A stretch of 64,000 bases of DNA, taken from assembly GCF_000709795.1 (NCBI RefSeq), contig NZ_KL503802.1, positions 186,001-250,000 on the forward strand. The letters are read 5' to 3'. The stretch is from Bartonella bacilliformis Ver097. GTDB lineage: Bacteria; Pseudomonadota; Alphaproteobacteria; Rhizobiales; Rhizobiaceae. The notes beneath the pieces are model-generated. The model was not told the DNA's origin and searched no databases. It worked only from the letters and a program-made list of their open reading frames with translations. Positions 1 to 9,629 of this stretch are shown one piece after another. The position numbers and the translations under genes were made by a program. Every line of letters begins with the position of its first letter. Position 1 is the first letter of the stretch.

Positions 1-1
1 C

Positions 2-304
2 AATCCAGAAATCTTATGGTTGTCGAATGAGCGCAATATTTGCAAAGAGGGCTGCCTCTCTATTCCTGGATATTCTGCAAAAGTTGAGCGCCCTAAACGC
101 CTTTGTATTCGTTATAGAAATCGCGAAGGGAAACAAAAAGAAATTGAAGCAGATAATATTTTGGCCACTTGTCTTCAACACGAAATTGATCATTTGAACG
201 GCTGTCTCTTTATTGATCACCTTTCAAAGATTAAACGTAATATGGTGATACGCAAATTTGAAAAACGAGCAAAAGAAAATAATATAAAGAAAGAAATTTT
301 GTAA
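2..304 (+). CDS. def: Peptide deformylase, 3' part (5' end outside window)
   Basis: Removes the formyl group from the initiator methionine of new proteins in the cytoplasm. The open frame runs in from the window edge, so the N-terminal part (with the family's first motif, GxGLAAxQ) is missing. Two family motifs are visible: EGCLSIPGY, whose Cys is a metal ligand, and HEIDHLNG, the HExxH metal-binding and catalytic motif. The tail is Lys-rich. The stop codon TAA directly abuts the fmt ATG, so def and fmt are almost certainly co-transcribed and coupled. The two enzymes form one cycle: Fmt adds the formyl group and Def removes it. An ATG at position 20 is internal and should not be taken as the start. 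Confidence 0.95.
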   Translation, partial: NPEILWLSNERNICKEGCLSIPGYSAKVERPKRLCIRYRNREGKQKEIEADNILATCLQHEIDHLNGCLFIDHLSKIKRNMVIRKFEKRAKENNIKKEIL

Positions 305-1234
305 ATGGCATTGCGACTAAGTTTTATGGGAACACCTGATTTTGCTGTTCCTGTTTTACATGCTTTGTTAAACGCAGGTCATGATATTGTAGCTGTTTAT
401 AGCCAACCTCCACGCCCAGCAGGACGGCGAGGTCTTCAACTAATTTCTTCACCTGTTCAAAATGCCGCAGAAGCAAAATCCATTCCTGTTTTTACCCCTC
501 AAAGTCTTAAAACAGATGAAGAGCAAGCACGATTTGCAGCCCTATCGATCGATGCTGCTGTCGTTGTTGCTTATGGAATACTTCTACCAAAAGCTATCCT
601 CGAAGCACCACGTTTTGGTTGTTTTAATGCCCATGCTTCATTATTACCACGCTGGCGTGGTGCAGCACCTATTCAGCGTGCAATTATGGCTGGTGACAAA
701 GAAACTGGCATGATGATTATGCAAATGAATGAGGGGCTTGACACAGGACCCATTGCTTTGTCTCGTTCTATTGCTATCACTGAAAATATCACCACGGCTG
801 AACTGTCAGACAAACTTTCACATATGGGAGCAGAACTCATCGTAGAAGCTTTATCTGCTCTTGAAAAAGGTCAACTTACATTGACCCCGCAATCACTCGA
901 AGGCGTATCTTATGCCTCCAAAATTAAAAAAGAAGAAACCCAAATTGATTGGACAAAATCGGCAAAAGTTATTCACAAACATATCTGCGCGCTCTCTCCC
1001 TATCCTGGTTGCTGGTGCACAATGACTATCGGTGGCAAGCCAGAACGGGTAAAAATTCTTGGCAGTCGCTTAGTCACAGGAGATTCTCTTGGAATCGGTC
1101 GAATAGAAGCTAAACATTTGATTATCCATTGTGGACAAGGACGAATAGAAATAACTCACCTCCAAAGAGCCGGTAGTAGAATTCTTGATAGCACAACATT
1201 TTTGCGTGGTGCTAATATTTCTGCAGTTTTCTGA
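305..1234 (+). CDS. fmt: Methionyl-tRNA formyltransferase
   Basis: Transfers a formyl group from 10-formyltetrahydrofolate to Met-tRNA(fMet) for translation initiation. The 309-residue length is normal. The N-terminal Rossmann domain begins MALRLSFMGTPDFAVP. The catalytic segment NAHASLLPRWRGAAPIQ contains the Asn, His and SLLPxxRG signature, and EGLDTGPI carries the catalytic Asp. The C-terminal tRNA-binding domain includes ICALSPYPGCW. The ATG follows the def stop with no gap, so it probably depends on ribosomes finishing def. The gene is followed one base later by truA, giving a def-fmt-truA operon. In related Hyphomicrobiales dapE and dapD follow; here only dapD lies nearby. Confidence 0.97.
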   Translation: MALRLSFMGTPDFAVPVLHALLNAGHDIVAVYSQPPRPAGRRGLQLISSPVQNAAEAKSIPVFTPQSLKTDEEQARFAALSIDAAVVVAYGILLPKAILEAPRFGCFNAHASLLPRWRGAAPIQRAIMAGDKETGMMIMQMNEGLDTGPIALSRSIAITENITTAELSDKLSHMGAELIVEALSALEKGQLTLTPQSLEGVSYASKIKKEETQIDWTKSAKVIHKHICALSPYPGCWCTMTIGGKPERVKILGSRLVTGDSLGIGRIEAKHLIIHCGQGRIEITHLQRAGSRILDSTTFLRGANISAVF

Positions 1235-1235
1235 T

Positions 1236-1979
1236 ATGGCACGTTTTAAACTTACCCTTGAATATGATGGTTCAAATTACGCTGGCTGGCAACGCCAAGC
1301 AGAACTTCGCACCGTACAAGGTGCTGTTGAACAAGCTATTTTTCACTTTAGCGGCCAACAACTTACCATTACGACAGCAGGCAGAACCGATGCTGGTGTA
1401 CATGCTACCGGGCAAGTTGCTCATGTTGATTTTGAAAAAGACTGGCATGTGAATACGATACATAATGCGCTTAACACTTATTTACGGAAACAAGGCGACA
1501 ATATTGCTATCTTAAATGTAGAAAATATCCCCGATAGCTTTGATGCGCGATTATCTGCAGTTAAACGTCATTATCTTTTTAAAATTCTCAACCGTCGTGC
1601 ACCGCCAGCTTTAAATGCCAAACGCGTATGGTGGCTACCGAGACCTCTGAATGCTGATGCGATGCATAAAGCCGCACAAAAACTTGTAGGAAAACATGAT
1701 TTTACAACTTTCCGATCAGTACACTGCCAAGCTAAAAGTCCTATTCGCACTCTTGAATGTCTAGATGTTCAAAGAGAAGGAGAAGAAATTTTTCTTTATG
1801 CACGAGCCCGCTCTTTTCTTCATCATCAAATCCGTTCATTTGCGGGAAGCCTCATGGAAATTGGTATAGGACGCTGGACAGCTCAAGATCTTGAAAAAGC
1901 CCTCCATGCTAAAGATCGCGCACGCTGTGGCATGGTTGCACCTTCTTCAGGCCTTTATTTGACACAAGTTGATTATTAG
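1236..1979 (+). CDS. truA: tRNA pseudouridine(38-40) synthase TruA
   Basis: Isomerises uridines 38-40 in the anticodon arm of many tRNAs to pseudouridine. The start at 1236 (MARFKLTLEYDGSNYAGWQRQ) gives 247 residues, the normal size. A longer frame from 1185 would run back into fmt and has no family support. The catalytic Asp sits in GRTDAGVHATGQVAH. Other conserved segments are FDARLSA, RHYLF and FLHHQIRSFAG near the C-terminus. The ATG begins one base after the fmt TGA stop, so translation is likely coupled. It is the last gene of the def-fmt-truA run and converges on the minus-strand LOG-family gene 32 bases away. I see no strong terminator between them. Confidence 0.97.
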   Translation: MARFKLTLEYDGSNYAGWQRQAELRTVQGAVEQAIFHFSGQQLTITTAGRTDAGVHATGQVAHVDFEKDWHVNTIHNALNTYLRKQGDNIAILNVENIPDSFDARLSAVKRHYLFKILNRRAPPALNAKRVWWLPRPLNADAMHKAAQKLVGKHDFTTFRSVHCQAKSPIRTLECLDVQREGEEIFLYARARSFLHHQIRSFAGSLMEIGIGRWTAQDLEKALHAKDRARCGMVAPSSGLYLTQVDY

Positions 1980-2011
1980 CACATCTTAGAAAATTTATTC
2001 TCAAACTGTCA

Positions 2012-2782
2012 TTAAGCAAGCTGATAAAAAGAACGAATTTCTTCAAACGCTTCTGCTGCTGTATTAACAAATGTCAATAAATCTATGTCCGTAGGAGAAA
2101 TCATTCCTTGTTCAGATAAATAATCAAAATTGATAAGATTTTTCCAAAATTTCTTACCGAACATTAAAATTGGAACCTTTTGCATACGTCTTGTTTGCAT
2201 AAGAGTTAAAGCTTCAAAAAGCTCATCCAAAGTCCCAAATCCCCCTGGGAAAACAGCCAAAGCTTTCGCCCGTATTAAAAAATGTGTTTTGCGCATTGTC
2301 AAATAATGAAAATTAAAACACAAATGCGGAGATACGTAAATATTGGGTATTTGCTCATGAGGTAAAACAACATTCAAACCTATTGTTGGAGCATCAACAT
2401 CAACAGCACCACGATTTCCCGCTTCCATGACCCCAGGCCCTCCCCCCGTGACAATCACAAATTCGCGATATCCTGTAGTAGCAGAATAGCACGAACATAA
2501 ACGTGCAAACTCTCTTGCTTCATCATAATATTGTGACATTGTTTGCAAATTTTTCTTTTGCGTTTCATTTTTTGCTGTCCAAGCATCTTGCCCAGGTTCA
2601 GGAATTCTAGCCCCACCAAATATAACAACTGTTGATTCAATATCACATTCCTGAAGCACTATTTCTGGCTTTAAAAATTCAAGGCTAATACGTTGTGAAC
2701 GCAATTCAGGGCGCTTCATAAACTCTTGATCTACATAAGCTAAACGATACGTTAACGAACGCATTTGTGGTGTATTAGACAA
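2012..2782 (-). CDS. LOG-family (TIGR00730-type) Rossmann-fold protein
   Basis: Likely nucleotide 5'-monophosphate phosphoribohydrolase of the LOG family, often mislabelled lysine decarboxylase. The family hallmark motifs are GGGPGVMEAGNRGA and PGGFGTLDELFEAL, which bind the nucleotide phosphate and carry the catalytic residues. At 256 residues it is longer than plant-type LOG proteins (about 190-220). The first 60 or so residues, before VVIFGGARIPEPG, are an extension as seen in the longer bacterial members. It is a single-gene unit transcribed divergently from dapD, with about 180 bases between them. The substrate in bacteria (AMP, a cytokinin precursor or another nucleotide) cannot be read from sequence. 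Family call is firm; physiological role unknown. Confidence 0.85.
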   Translation of the reverse strand: MSNTPQMRSLTYRLAYVDQEFMKRPELRSQRISLEFLKPEIVLQECDIESTVVIFGGARIPEPGQDAWTAKNETQKKNLQTMSQYYDEAREFARLCSCYSATTGYREFVIVTGGGPGVMEAGNRGAVDVDAPTIGLNVVLPHEQIPNIYVSPHLCFNFHYLTMRKTHFLIRAKALAVFPGGFGTLDELFEALTLMQTRRMQKVPILMFGKKFWKNLINFDYLSEQGMISPTDIDLLTFVNTAAEAFEEIRSFYQLA

Positions 2783-2964
2783 CTTTATTACCTATTCTTT
2801 CATTGTTGCAGATGGAAAAACTCCTTTTTTATCTTTTTTTTATAGCCTTTTCTATACCTTTGTCTTGATCTTGCAGCATTTTTGAATCCTTCTATTGACC
2901 ACATACACTATAGATCATAATAACACAGATACGATACTTTCAACTTATTTAACGGAACTTTGGT

Positions 2965-3813
2965 ATGACCGATTTGATACAACTTAAAATGATTATTGAA
3001 AAAGCATTTAATAATCACGATTCTCTTAACACAGCGACAAAAGGAGAAATCCGTGACAGTGTTGAGCATACCCTAAACATTTTAGATAAAGGTGAAATTC
3101 GTGTCGCAGAACGCCAAGAAAACGGCCAATGGCATGTTCATGAATGGTTGAAAAAAGCAGTTCTTATGTCCTTTCGGCTTAATCCTATGCATATAATTTC
3201 TGGTGGTGCAAATAAATCATTTTGGTGGGATAAAATACCTTCAAAATTTTCTGGTTGGCAGGAAACTGATTTTAAAAAAGCTAATTTTCGCTCAGTTCCT
3301 GGAGCCATTGTACGCCGTTCTGCTTATATAGCATCCAATGTCATCTTGATGCCATCCTTTGTTAATCTTGGTGCTTATGTAGATGAGGGAACGATGATTG
3401 ATACGTGGGCAACTGTTGGTTCTTGCGCACAAATTGGTAAACATGTTCACCTTTCTGGTGGCGTAGGCATTGGAGGTGTTTTAGAGCCACTACAAGCAAG
3501 TCCAACAATTATTGAAGATCATTGTTTTATCGGTGCACGTTCTGAAGTTGTTGAAGGATGTATTATCCGTGAAGGTTCTGTTTTAGGCATGGGAGTCTTT
3601 ATTGGAAAATCTACAAAAATTATCGACCGATCAACAGGTGAAGTGTTTATAGGTGAAGTGCCAGCTTATTCAGTTGTCGTTCCAGGTTCTCTCCCTGGAA
3701 AACCATTACCAAATGGTGAAGCAGGTCCCAACCTTTACTGCGCTGTTATTGTTAAACGAGTTGATCAAAAAACGCGAGAAAAAACATCGATTAATGATCT
3801 CTTGCGTGACTAA
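2965..3813 (+). CDS. dapD: 2,3,4,5-tetrahydropyridine-2,6-dicarboxylate N-succinyltransferase
   Basis: Succinylates tetrahydrodipicolinate in the succinylase branch of lysine and meso-diaminopimelate synthesis, feeding both protein and peptidoglycan. The 282-residue length matches the family. The N-terminal helical domain is followed by a left-handed beta-helix with hexapeptide repeats, seen from about residue 115 to 230 in segments such as [23 protein letters not shown] and [20 protein letters not shown]. The family signature [14 protein letters not shown] is present. It stands alone here, whereas dapE, the enzyme two steps later, lies at 20.2-21.4 kb. In many relatives dapD and dapE are adjacent, so rearrangement has separated them here. 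Confidence 0.97.
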   Translation: MTDLIQLKMIIEKAFNNHDSLNTATKGEIRDSVEHTLNILDKGEIRVAERQENGQWHVHEWLKKAVLMSFRLNPMHIISGGANKSFWWDKIPSKFSGWQETDFKKANFRSVPGAIVRRSAYIASNVILMPSFVNLGAYVDEGTMIDTWATVGSCAQIGKHVHLSGGVGIGGVLEPLQASPTIIEDHCFIGARSEVVEGCIIREGSVLGMGVFIGKSTKIIDRSTGEVFIGEVPAYSVVVPGSLPGKPLPNGEAGPNLYCAVIVKRVDQKTREKTSINDLLRD

Positions 3814-3896
3814 AAAACCCTCAAATACCTAAGCAATGAGCAGTACAGTAAGCAGTGAACCAATAAGGTAAAAAGGGAATATTTCCTATTTTTTGA

Positions 3897-5702
3897 CTAT
3901 TTATCCATTTTCAGTGCTTGAATAAAAGCTGACTGCGGAATTGTCACCTTTCCGAACTGGCGCATACGTTTTTTCCCCTCTTTTTGCTTTTCTAACAGTT
4001 TGCGTTTACGGGTAACATCACCACCATAACATTTTGCTGTCACATCTTTGCGCAACGCGCGAATTGTTTCACGTGCAATAATTTTACCACCAATGGCTGC
4101 TTGAATTGGAATTTGAAAAATATGTTGTGGAATAAGATCTTTTAGTTTTTCACACATAGAACGCCCACGTTTTTCTGCTATGCTGCGGTGTACTAGCATC
4201 GACAATGCATCAATCGGTTCTCCATTAATCAAAATAGACATTTTGACCAAATCCCCTTCAGCATAATCTGTCATCTGGTAATCAAAAGAAGCATATCCTT
4301 TCGAAAGCGACTTTAAACGGTCATAAAAATCGAACACCACCTCATTTAAGGGTAAATCATAGGTTACCATAGCGCGCGTCCCAACATAGCTCAAACTAAC
4401 TTGTAACCCACGTCGTTCTTGGCAAAGTGCTAAAACTGATCCCAAATAATCATCAGGTGTCATAATTGTTGCACGAATCCATGGTTCTTCAATGGAAGAA
4501 ATTTTAACAATATCAGGCATATCAGCTGGATTATGCAATTCCTTAATAGAACCGTTATTCATATTCATGCGATAAACAACTGAAGGCGCTGTCGCAATTA
4601 AATCCAAATTAAATTCGCGTTCTAACCGTTCTTGAATAATCTCAAGATGAAGTAACCCCAAAAAGCCACAACGAAAACCAAAACCCAAAGCCGCTGATGT
4701 TTCCATCTCAAAAGAAAAGCTAGCGTCATTTAAACGCAACTTTCCCATGGCGATACGTAAATCCTCAAAATGGGCTGCATCAACTGGAAAAAGACCACAA
4801 AAAACAACCGGCTGAACAGGTTTAAAACCTGGTAACATTTCTTCACAAGCGCATCGCTCTTCAGTGATTGTATCCCCAACACGTGTATCAGCAACTTCAC
4901 GAATAGAAGCCGTAATAAAACCAATCTCTCCTGGCCCTAATTCATCAACCTGAATCATTTTTGGAGTAAACACTCCAATCCGTTCAATTGGATATTTTGC
5001 GCCTGTACCCATCATGCGGATAATTTGGCCTTTTTTCAAGATACCATCAATCACGCGCACCAAAACAATAACACCAAGATAAGCATCATACCAGCTATCA
5101 ACCAACATCGCCTTTAAAGGTTTGGTAACATCACCAGTGCTAGGAGGTGGCAATTGCATTACAATTGCTTCTAAGACATCAATAACCCCTAAACCTGTCT
5201 TTGCTGATATTTCTACTGCTTCAGATGCATCAATGCCGATCACATCTTCGATTTGCTTTTTCACACGCTCAGGTTCTGCAGCAGGAAGATCCACCTTATT
5301 GAGAACAACAACTAACTCATGATTCTTATCAATAGCTTGGTAAACATTTGCTAACGTTTGTGCTTCCACCCCTTGGCTAGCATCCACCACCAGCAATGAC
5401 CCCTCACAAGCTGCCAATGAACGTGATACTTCATAAGCAAAATCAACATGGCCAGGTGTATCAATAAGATTTAAGATGTATATTTCACCATTTTTTGCTT
5501 CATAGTGCAAGCGTACTGTTTGCGCTTTAATCGTAATGCCACGTTCACGCTCAATATCCATAGAATCAAGGACTTGATCTTTCATCTCTCGTGTCTCAAG
5601 GCCTCCTGTCATTTGAATTAAACGATCAGCCAAAGTTGATTTTCCGTGGTCAATGTGAGCCACAATGGAGAAATTACGGATATAATTACGATCTATTGTC
5701 AT
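3897..5702 (-). CDS. lepA: Elongation factor 4 (back-translocase LepA)
   Basis: Ribosome-associated GTPase that acts on stalled or mistranslocated ribosomes. The protein starts [20 protein letters not shown], and the 601-residue length from the ATG at 5702 fits the family. An in-frame TTG 36 bases upstream would add 12 residues without homology. GTPase motifs are AHIDHGKST (G1), DTPGHVDF (G3) and NKVDLP (G4). The LepA-specific C-terminal domain is visible in [20 protein letters not shown]. The gene converges on dapD, with 83 bases between the two stops. A weak GGAA/TTCC stem followed by a T run lies between them and may help termination. No obvious strong Shine-Dalgarno precedes the chosen ATG. 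Confidence 0.96.
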   Translation of the reverse strand: MTIDRNYIRNFSIVAHIDHGKSTLADRLIQMTGGLETREMKDQVLDSMDIERERGITIKAQTVRLHYEAKNGEIYILNLIDTPGHVDFAYEVSRSLAACEGSLLVVDASQGVEAQTLANVYQAIDKNHELVVVLNKVDLPAAEPERVKKQIEDVIGIDASEAVEISAKTGLGVIDVLEAIVMQLPPPSTGDVTKPLKAMLVDSWYDAYLGVIVLVRVIDGILKKGQIIRMMGTGAKYPIERIGVFTPKMIQVDELGPGEIGFITASIREVADTRVGDTITEERCACEEMLPGFKPVQPVVFCGLFPVDAAHFEDLRIAMGKLRLNDASFSFEMETSAALGFGFRCGFLGLLHLEIIQERLEREFNLDLIATAPSVVYRMNMNNGSIKELHNPADMPDIVKISSIEEPWIRATIMTPDDYLGSVLALCQERRGLQVSLSYVGTRAMVTYDLPLNEVVFDFYDRLKSLSKGYASFDYQMTDYAEGDLVKMSILINGEPIDALSMLVHRSIAEKRGRSMCEKLKDLIPQHIFQIPIQAAIGGKIIARETIRALRKDVTAKCYGGDVTRKRKLLEKQKEGKKRMRQFGKVTIPQSAFIQALKMDK

Positions 5703-5915
5703 AGAGGGCGATTTAGCAAAGAATAACACAAAACGCAAAGACCAATTAAATCCCTCTTAAGAGCCTTGCAAAAAATATCAAAAAAATTCACTAATAAAAT
5801 TGCCTTATTTTAACTTTTTACTCTTTATTAGAGCTTATAGATCTTTTAAAATGTCATACACTGACTTTTTTCAGGAAACATCATCGTACAAAAGAATAAC
5901 CTAAAAACAAGAAAC

Positions 5916-6830
5916 CTAATCGATCTTTTTGACCATTTTATCTTTTTTACACCATTGTGAAGGTTGTAACTCTGATACTATGATCCCAATCAGAATAAGC
6001 AAACCACCTAATAAAGCAGAAGCAGATAAACGCTCACCCGCTAAACGCCCAACAATACCAGCCCACACAGGTTCGCCTGCATAAATAAGTGTTGCACGAG
6101 TAGGCGAAATAGATTTCTGTGCCCAATTCATTGTTAATTGAATCACTGCACTCATAAGAGCTAACGCTATACCTATACTGAACCACACCCATGAAAATTC
6201 AGGAATAGTTTCATCCATCAAAGGCATACAGAAAAATGAAAAAAGACCTCCAAAAAATAACTGTACAACCGTTATACGCCGACTATCTACTCTTCCTGCG
6301 AAAAAACCTATCAGAATAATTTCTACAGCAATTGCTATAGCTCCTAACAGAGTAAGAATTTCGCCTATTGAAAAATTAATACCTTGTATTCCTTGCCCAG
6401 AAACAAGCATAAGCCCGACAAAAGCGAAAAGAATACCCACCCACCTCGCTACATGTGGGTTTTTTTTAAAAAAAATCCATTGCAATACTGGTACCACCGG
6501 CACATAAAGCGCCGTAATAAAAGCTGACTGACTACTGATAATCGTCTGAAGCCCTGCTGTTTGTAAAACATAACCAAGAAACATTCCCAGACCAATACAC
6601 ATACCAGCAAAAATTTCATAAATGGTTATGCCTTTCATCGATCGCCAAAAAATCATCCCAGAGATAAGTGCCGCAACCATAAAACGAAATCCTACAAAAA
6701 AAAGAGGACCGCTATAACGTACCGCAATATGAATGATTAAAAATGTAACACCCCAAAGCATTGTTGCGGCACACAAAGCTAATTCTTGCTTACTTAATAA
6801 AGGGTATTCAAACTGTTTTATTCTGACCAT
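5916..6830 (-). CDS. EamA/DMT-family transporter
   Basis: Inner-membrane permease of the drug/metabolite transporter superfamily, with two EamA repeats and about ten hydrophobic segments. Typical features are LCAATMLWGVTF in the first helix and SPTRATLIYAGEPVWAGIVG in the penultimate region, a pattern seen in EamA proteins. The start at 6830 (MVRIKQFEY) is preceded by GGAG with 7-base spacing. An upstream in-frame GTG overlaps that ribosome binding site and is unlikely. The gene starts 33 bases after the argB stop on the same strand, suggesting an argB-eamA transcript. Substrate unknown; amino acid or metabolite export is typical of the family, but nothing here identifies it. Confidence 0.85.
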   Translation of the reverse strand: MVRIKQFEYPLLSKQELALCAATMLWGVTFLIIHIAVRYSGPLFFVGFRFMVAALISGMIFWRSMKGITIYEIFAGMCIGLGMFLGYVLQTAGLQTIISSQSAFITALYVPVVPVLQWIFFKKNPHVARWVGILFAFVGLMLVSGQGIQGINFSIGEILTLLGAIAIAVEIILIGFFAGRVDSRRITVVQLFFGGLFSFFCMPLMDETIPEFSWVWFSIGIALALMSAVIQLTMNWAQKSISPTRATLIYAGEPVWAGIVGRLAGERLSASALLGGLLILIGIIVSELQPSQWCKKDKMVKKID

Positions 6831-6863
6831 GAAAAGCTCCACCCTTAAACTTACCCTTACATA

Positions 6864-7769
6864 TTACAAAACGATAAGCGTTCCAGCTCCATGCTCGGTA
6901 AATAACTCCAACAAAACAGGATGGGAGGTTTTGCCATTCAAAACAACCACACCTTCTACACCATTTTGAATAGCTTTAATACAGGTTTCAACTTTTGGAA
7001 TCATACCACCTGAAATTGTTCCATCTTTGATGAGATTTTTAGCTTCAGCAATTGTTAATTCTTTTAAAACCTTCCCCTCTTTATCCAGAACACCAGGCAC
7101 ATCTGTTAAAAACAAAAGGCGTTTAGCTTCCAAAGCTCCAGCAATTGCTCCTGCAAAAATATCAGCATTAATATTATAAGTTTTGCCATCACGGCCCGGA
7201 GCGATAGGAGCAATAACCGGAATCATTTCAGAACACGCTAAAAAATCTAGCAATGTTCGATCAATTTCAACAGGCTCACCAACAAATCCCAAGTCTAGAA
7301 CACGTTCACTATTCGAATTAGGATCGATTACCGTTTTATGCACCTTTTCAGCAAAAACCATATTACCATCCTTGCCGCAAAGTCCAATCGCCCATTCACC
7401 TTCAGCATTAATAAGCGCTACAATTTCTTTATTAATTGATCCTGCCAAAACCATTTCAACGACTTCAACGATCTTTTCATCCGTCACGCGTAAACCACTT
7501 TCAAACCGTGATTCGATCCCCATTTTCTTTAAAGTTTCAGCAATTCGTGGACCACCACCATGAACGACAATAGGATTAACGCCAGATTGCTTCAATAAAG
7601 CAATATCACGTGCAAACGCCTGCCCTAAAGCGAGATTGCCCATAGCATGTCCGCCATATTTTATAACGACCGTTTCATTTTCATATTTTTGCATATAAGG
7701 TAAAGCAGATGACAAAAATGCCGCTTGTTTTTCCAAAACATCTACATCATTATTTGCAACATTATCCAT
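6864..7769 (-). CDS. argB: Acetylglutamate kinase
   Basis: Phosphorylates N-acetylglutamate, the second step of arginine synthesis. Motifs include [11 protein letters not shown] near the N-terminus, [17 protein letters not shown] (substrate and phosphate binding) and [15 protein letters not shown]. The C-terminal half has [10 protein letters not shown], a conserved segment. The ATG at 7769 is preceded by AGAGG at good spacing; an in-frame TTG one codon upstream is less likely. The 301-residue length is normal. argG lies in the same window at 61.2 kb, so at least two arginine steps are kept. The upstream 550 bases have no recognisable gene, although in relatives engB usually precedes argB. Confidence 0.96.
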   Translation of the reverse strand: MDNVANNDVDVLEKQAAFLSSALPYMQKYENETVVIKYGGHAMGNLALGQAFARDIALLKQSGVNPIVVHGGGPRIAETLKKMGIESRFESGLRVTDEKIVEVVEMVLAGSINKEIVALINAEGEWAIGLCGKDGNMVFAEKVHKTVIDPNSNSERVLDLGFVGEPVEIDRTLLDFLACSEMIPVIAPIAPGRDGKTYNINADIFAGAIAGALEAKRLLFLTDVPGVLDKEGKVLKELTIAEAKNLIKDGTISGGMIPKVETCIKAIQNGVEGVVVLNGKTSHPVLLELFTEHGAGTLIVL

Positions 7770-8325
7770 CAAAAGAACCTCTTTATTATTTTTTCCTTCT
7801 CTTAAAGGAATTTAGGAAAATAAAAACAGATTTTAAAATAAACTTCTCTTTACTCAACCTACGACAATCATCAATTTTTCCTTAAAGCCGTTCCCTAAAC
7901 ACTCTTGAGATCAGACACAAGAAATTTCTTTCTTCATACTAATTGATACTGAAGAACTTTCAGGAAATATAGAATATCACTATCCGATAATCTTTTATAA
8001 GCAAAAAATACGAAAGAATTTTGGAGAAACAGTGCACAATTAGCAAACGAATATGCACCATATAATACGAAATATATGATACCGAGCATTCATTGTTGCG
8101 CTTATTCAATTAACTCATGCTATTTGCAAATCCCCCAACATACTCTATGACATCTCCTATTAAATAATATAGTCAAGCGTTTTTATATTTTCTGTTCCCC
8201 ACTTAAAAATTTAATGACTTTTTTGAAGAAAAATTTGCTTGTCTATTTGATAGAATATTCTGACAAATCTTTTTTCAATCACTATTGTGTATTTTTTATC
8301 ACTTTCCTAAATTCACATAGATTCA
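7770..8325. other. Gene-free spacer between dnaJ and argB
   Basis: About 555 AT-rich bases lie downstream of dnaJ and upstream of argB, both on the minus strand. I looked for relics of the genes that usually neighbour these two in relatives (engB upstream of argB; dapB or a methyltransferase after dnaJ) and saw none. The argB ribosome binding site lies at the left edge. No convincing dnaJ terminator hairpin was found. Confidence 0.5.
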
Positions 8326-9471
8326 TTAATGCTGACTAGAAATATTTTCAAAAAATTCTTTCATACGCGAAAAAAAACCATGTGATTGTGGTGAATTTTC
8401 ATGATTTGAAAGCTTATCAAATTGTTGTAACAATTCGCGTTGCTCTTGCGTCAATTTCTGTGGTGTCTCAATGGTAATATGAATGTAAAGATCACCTCTT
8501 GCCTGTTGGCGCAATATAGGCATTCCTTTACCTTTAAGGCGGAATTGACGTCCATTTTGTGTTCCTTCTGGGACTTTAACCCGTGATTGAATACCTTCAA
8601 GATCAGCAACCTCAAACTCTCCTCCTAAAGCAGCTGTAGTCATTGAAATAGGAACGCGGCAATGAAGATCTGCTCCATCTCGTTGAAAAAATTCATGCGG
8701 CTTAATGGAAAGAAAAATATACAAATCACCCGCAGGGCCACCACGACTACCTGGATCACCTTCACCAGAAAGACGAATACGAGTCCCATCTTCAATACCC
8801 ACTGGAACACTCACACGCAACGAACGTGTTTTTTCCACGCGCCTTGTCCCATGACATTTCAAACACGGATCTGTAATAATTTCGCCACGACCATGGCATT
8901 TTGAACATGTCCGTTCAATAGAAAAAAATCCCTGCGCAGCGCGTACACGTCCAGTTCCATGGCAAATTCCACAAGTTTGTGGCTCATAACCTTTTTTTGC
9001 ACCTGATCCTTCACAAGCATCACACATAATCAAACTTGGAATATTAATTTGCACAGTTTTTCCTGCAAAGGCTTCTTCCAATGTCACTTCCATATTATAA
9101 CTTAGATCCGCACCACGTTCACGGCCATTACTCCGTTTCCGGTGCCCACCCCCCATAACTTCGCCAAAGAAATCTTCAAAAATATCAGCAAACCCACCAC
9201 TTGCAGAAAATCCACTGCCAAATGGGCTAGCTCCTCCACGACTATTGTTGTCAAAAGCCGCATGACCAAACCTATCATATGCAGCCCGCTTCTGAGGATC
9301 TTTCAGAATTTCATAAGCTTCACCAATTTCCTTGAATTTCTGTTCTGCTTCTTTATCCCCTGGATTACGATCAGGATGATATTGCATTGCAAGTTTGCGA
9401 AAAGCAGATTTCAGCTTTTTATCATCACATTCACGTGTTACGCCAAGAACTGCATAATAATCGACTTTCAT
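8326..9471 (-). CDS. dnaJ: Chaperone protein DnaJ (Hsp40)
   Basis: Co-chaperone that delivers substrates to DnaK and stimulates its ATPase. Domains in order are: J domain with the HPD motif ([11 protein letters not shown]), a Gly/Phe-rich linker around residues 75-105, a zinc-binding domain with four CxxCxGxG-type repeats ([32 protein letters not shown]), then the two C-terminal beta domains. Two adjacent ATGs occur; the second (9471) is 7 bases from AGGA and gives [10 protein letters not shown], the usual family start, for 381 residues. It lies directly downstream of dnaK, separated by a strong hairpin that may lower dnaJ expression relative to dnaK. Confidence 0.97.
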   Translation of the reverse strand: MKVDYYAVLGVTRECDDKKLKSAFRKLAMQYHPDRNPGDKEAEQKFKEIGEAYEILKDPQKRAAYDRFGHAAFDNNSRGGASPFGSGFSASGGFADIFEDFFGEVMGGGHRKRSNGRERGADLSYNMEVTLEEAFAGKTVQINIPSLIMCDACEGSGAKKGYEPQTCGICHGTGRVRAAQGFFSIERTCSKCHGRGEIITDPCLKCHGTRRVEKTRSLRVSVPVGIEDGTRIRLSGEGDPGSRGGPAGDLYIFLSIKPHEFFQRDGADLHCRVPISMTTAALGGEFEVADLEGIQSRVKVPEGTQNGRQFRLKGKGMPILRQQARGDLYIHITIETPQKLTQEQRELLQQFDKLSNHENSPQSHGFFSRMKEFFENISSQH

Positions 9472-9567
9472 CATATATTCCTGATAAATTTTCCGTTATT
9501 CATTTCATGAATAATATTTGTTTCAATGTATATTTCATCAGCAACAGAATGACAACTGCTCCCCAAC

Positions 9568-9605
9568 AATAAGCCCAGCCTGTGAAACATGAGGCTGGGC
9601 TTATT
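9568..9605 (-). terminator. dnaK-dnaJ intergenic stem-loop
   Basis: A perfect 14-bp inverted repeat (AATAAGCCCAGCCT and its complement) flanks a 10-base loop, 24 bases past the dnaK stop and about 95 bases before dnaJ. On the minus strand no U-run follows, so it is not a textbook terminator. It may act as a partial attenuator or as a 3' end stabiliser that gives more DnaK than DnaJ. It is the strongest hairpin I found in an intergenic region of the window. Confidence 0.75.
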
Positions 9606-9629
9606 AACCTATCAATCCATTGGTTTCAA

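Noticed and set aside
7183..7563. 126-codon plus-strand frame inside argB
   Set aside because: Shadow of the argB coding sequence; composition is what the complement of argB gives and no domain is recognisable.
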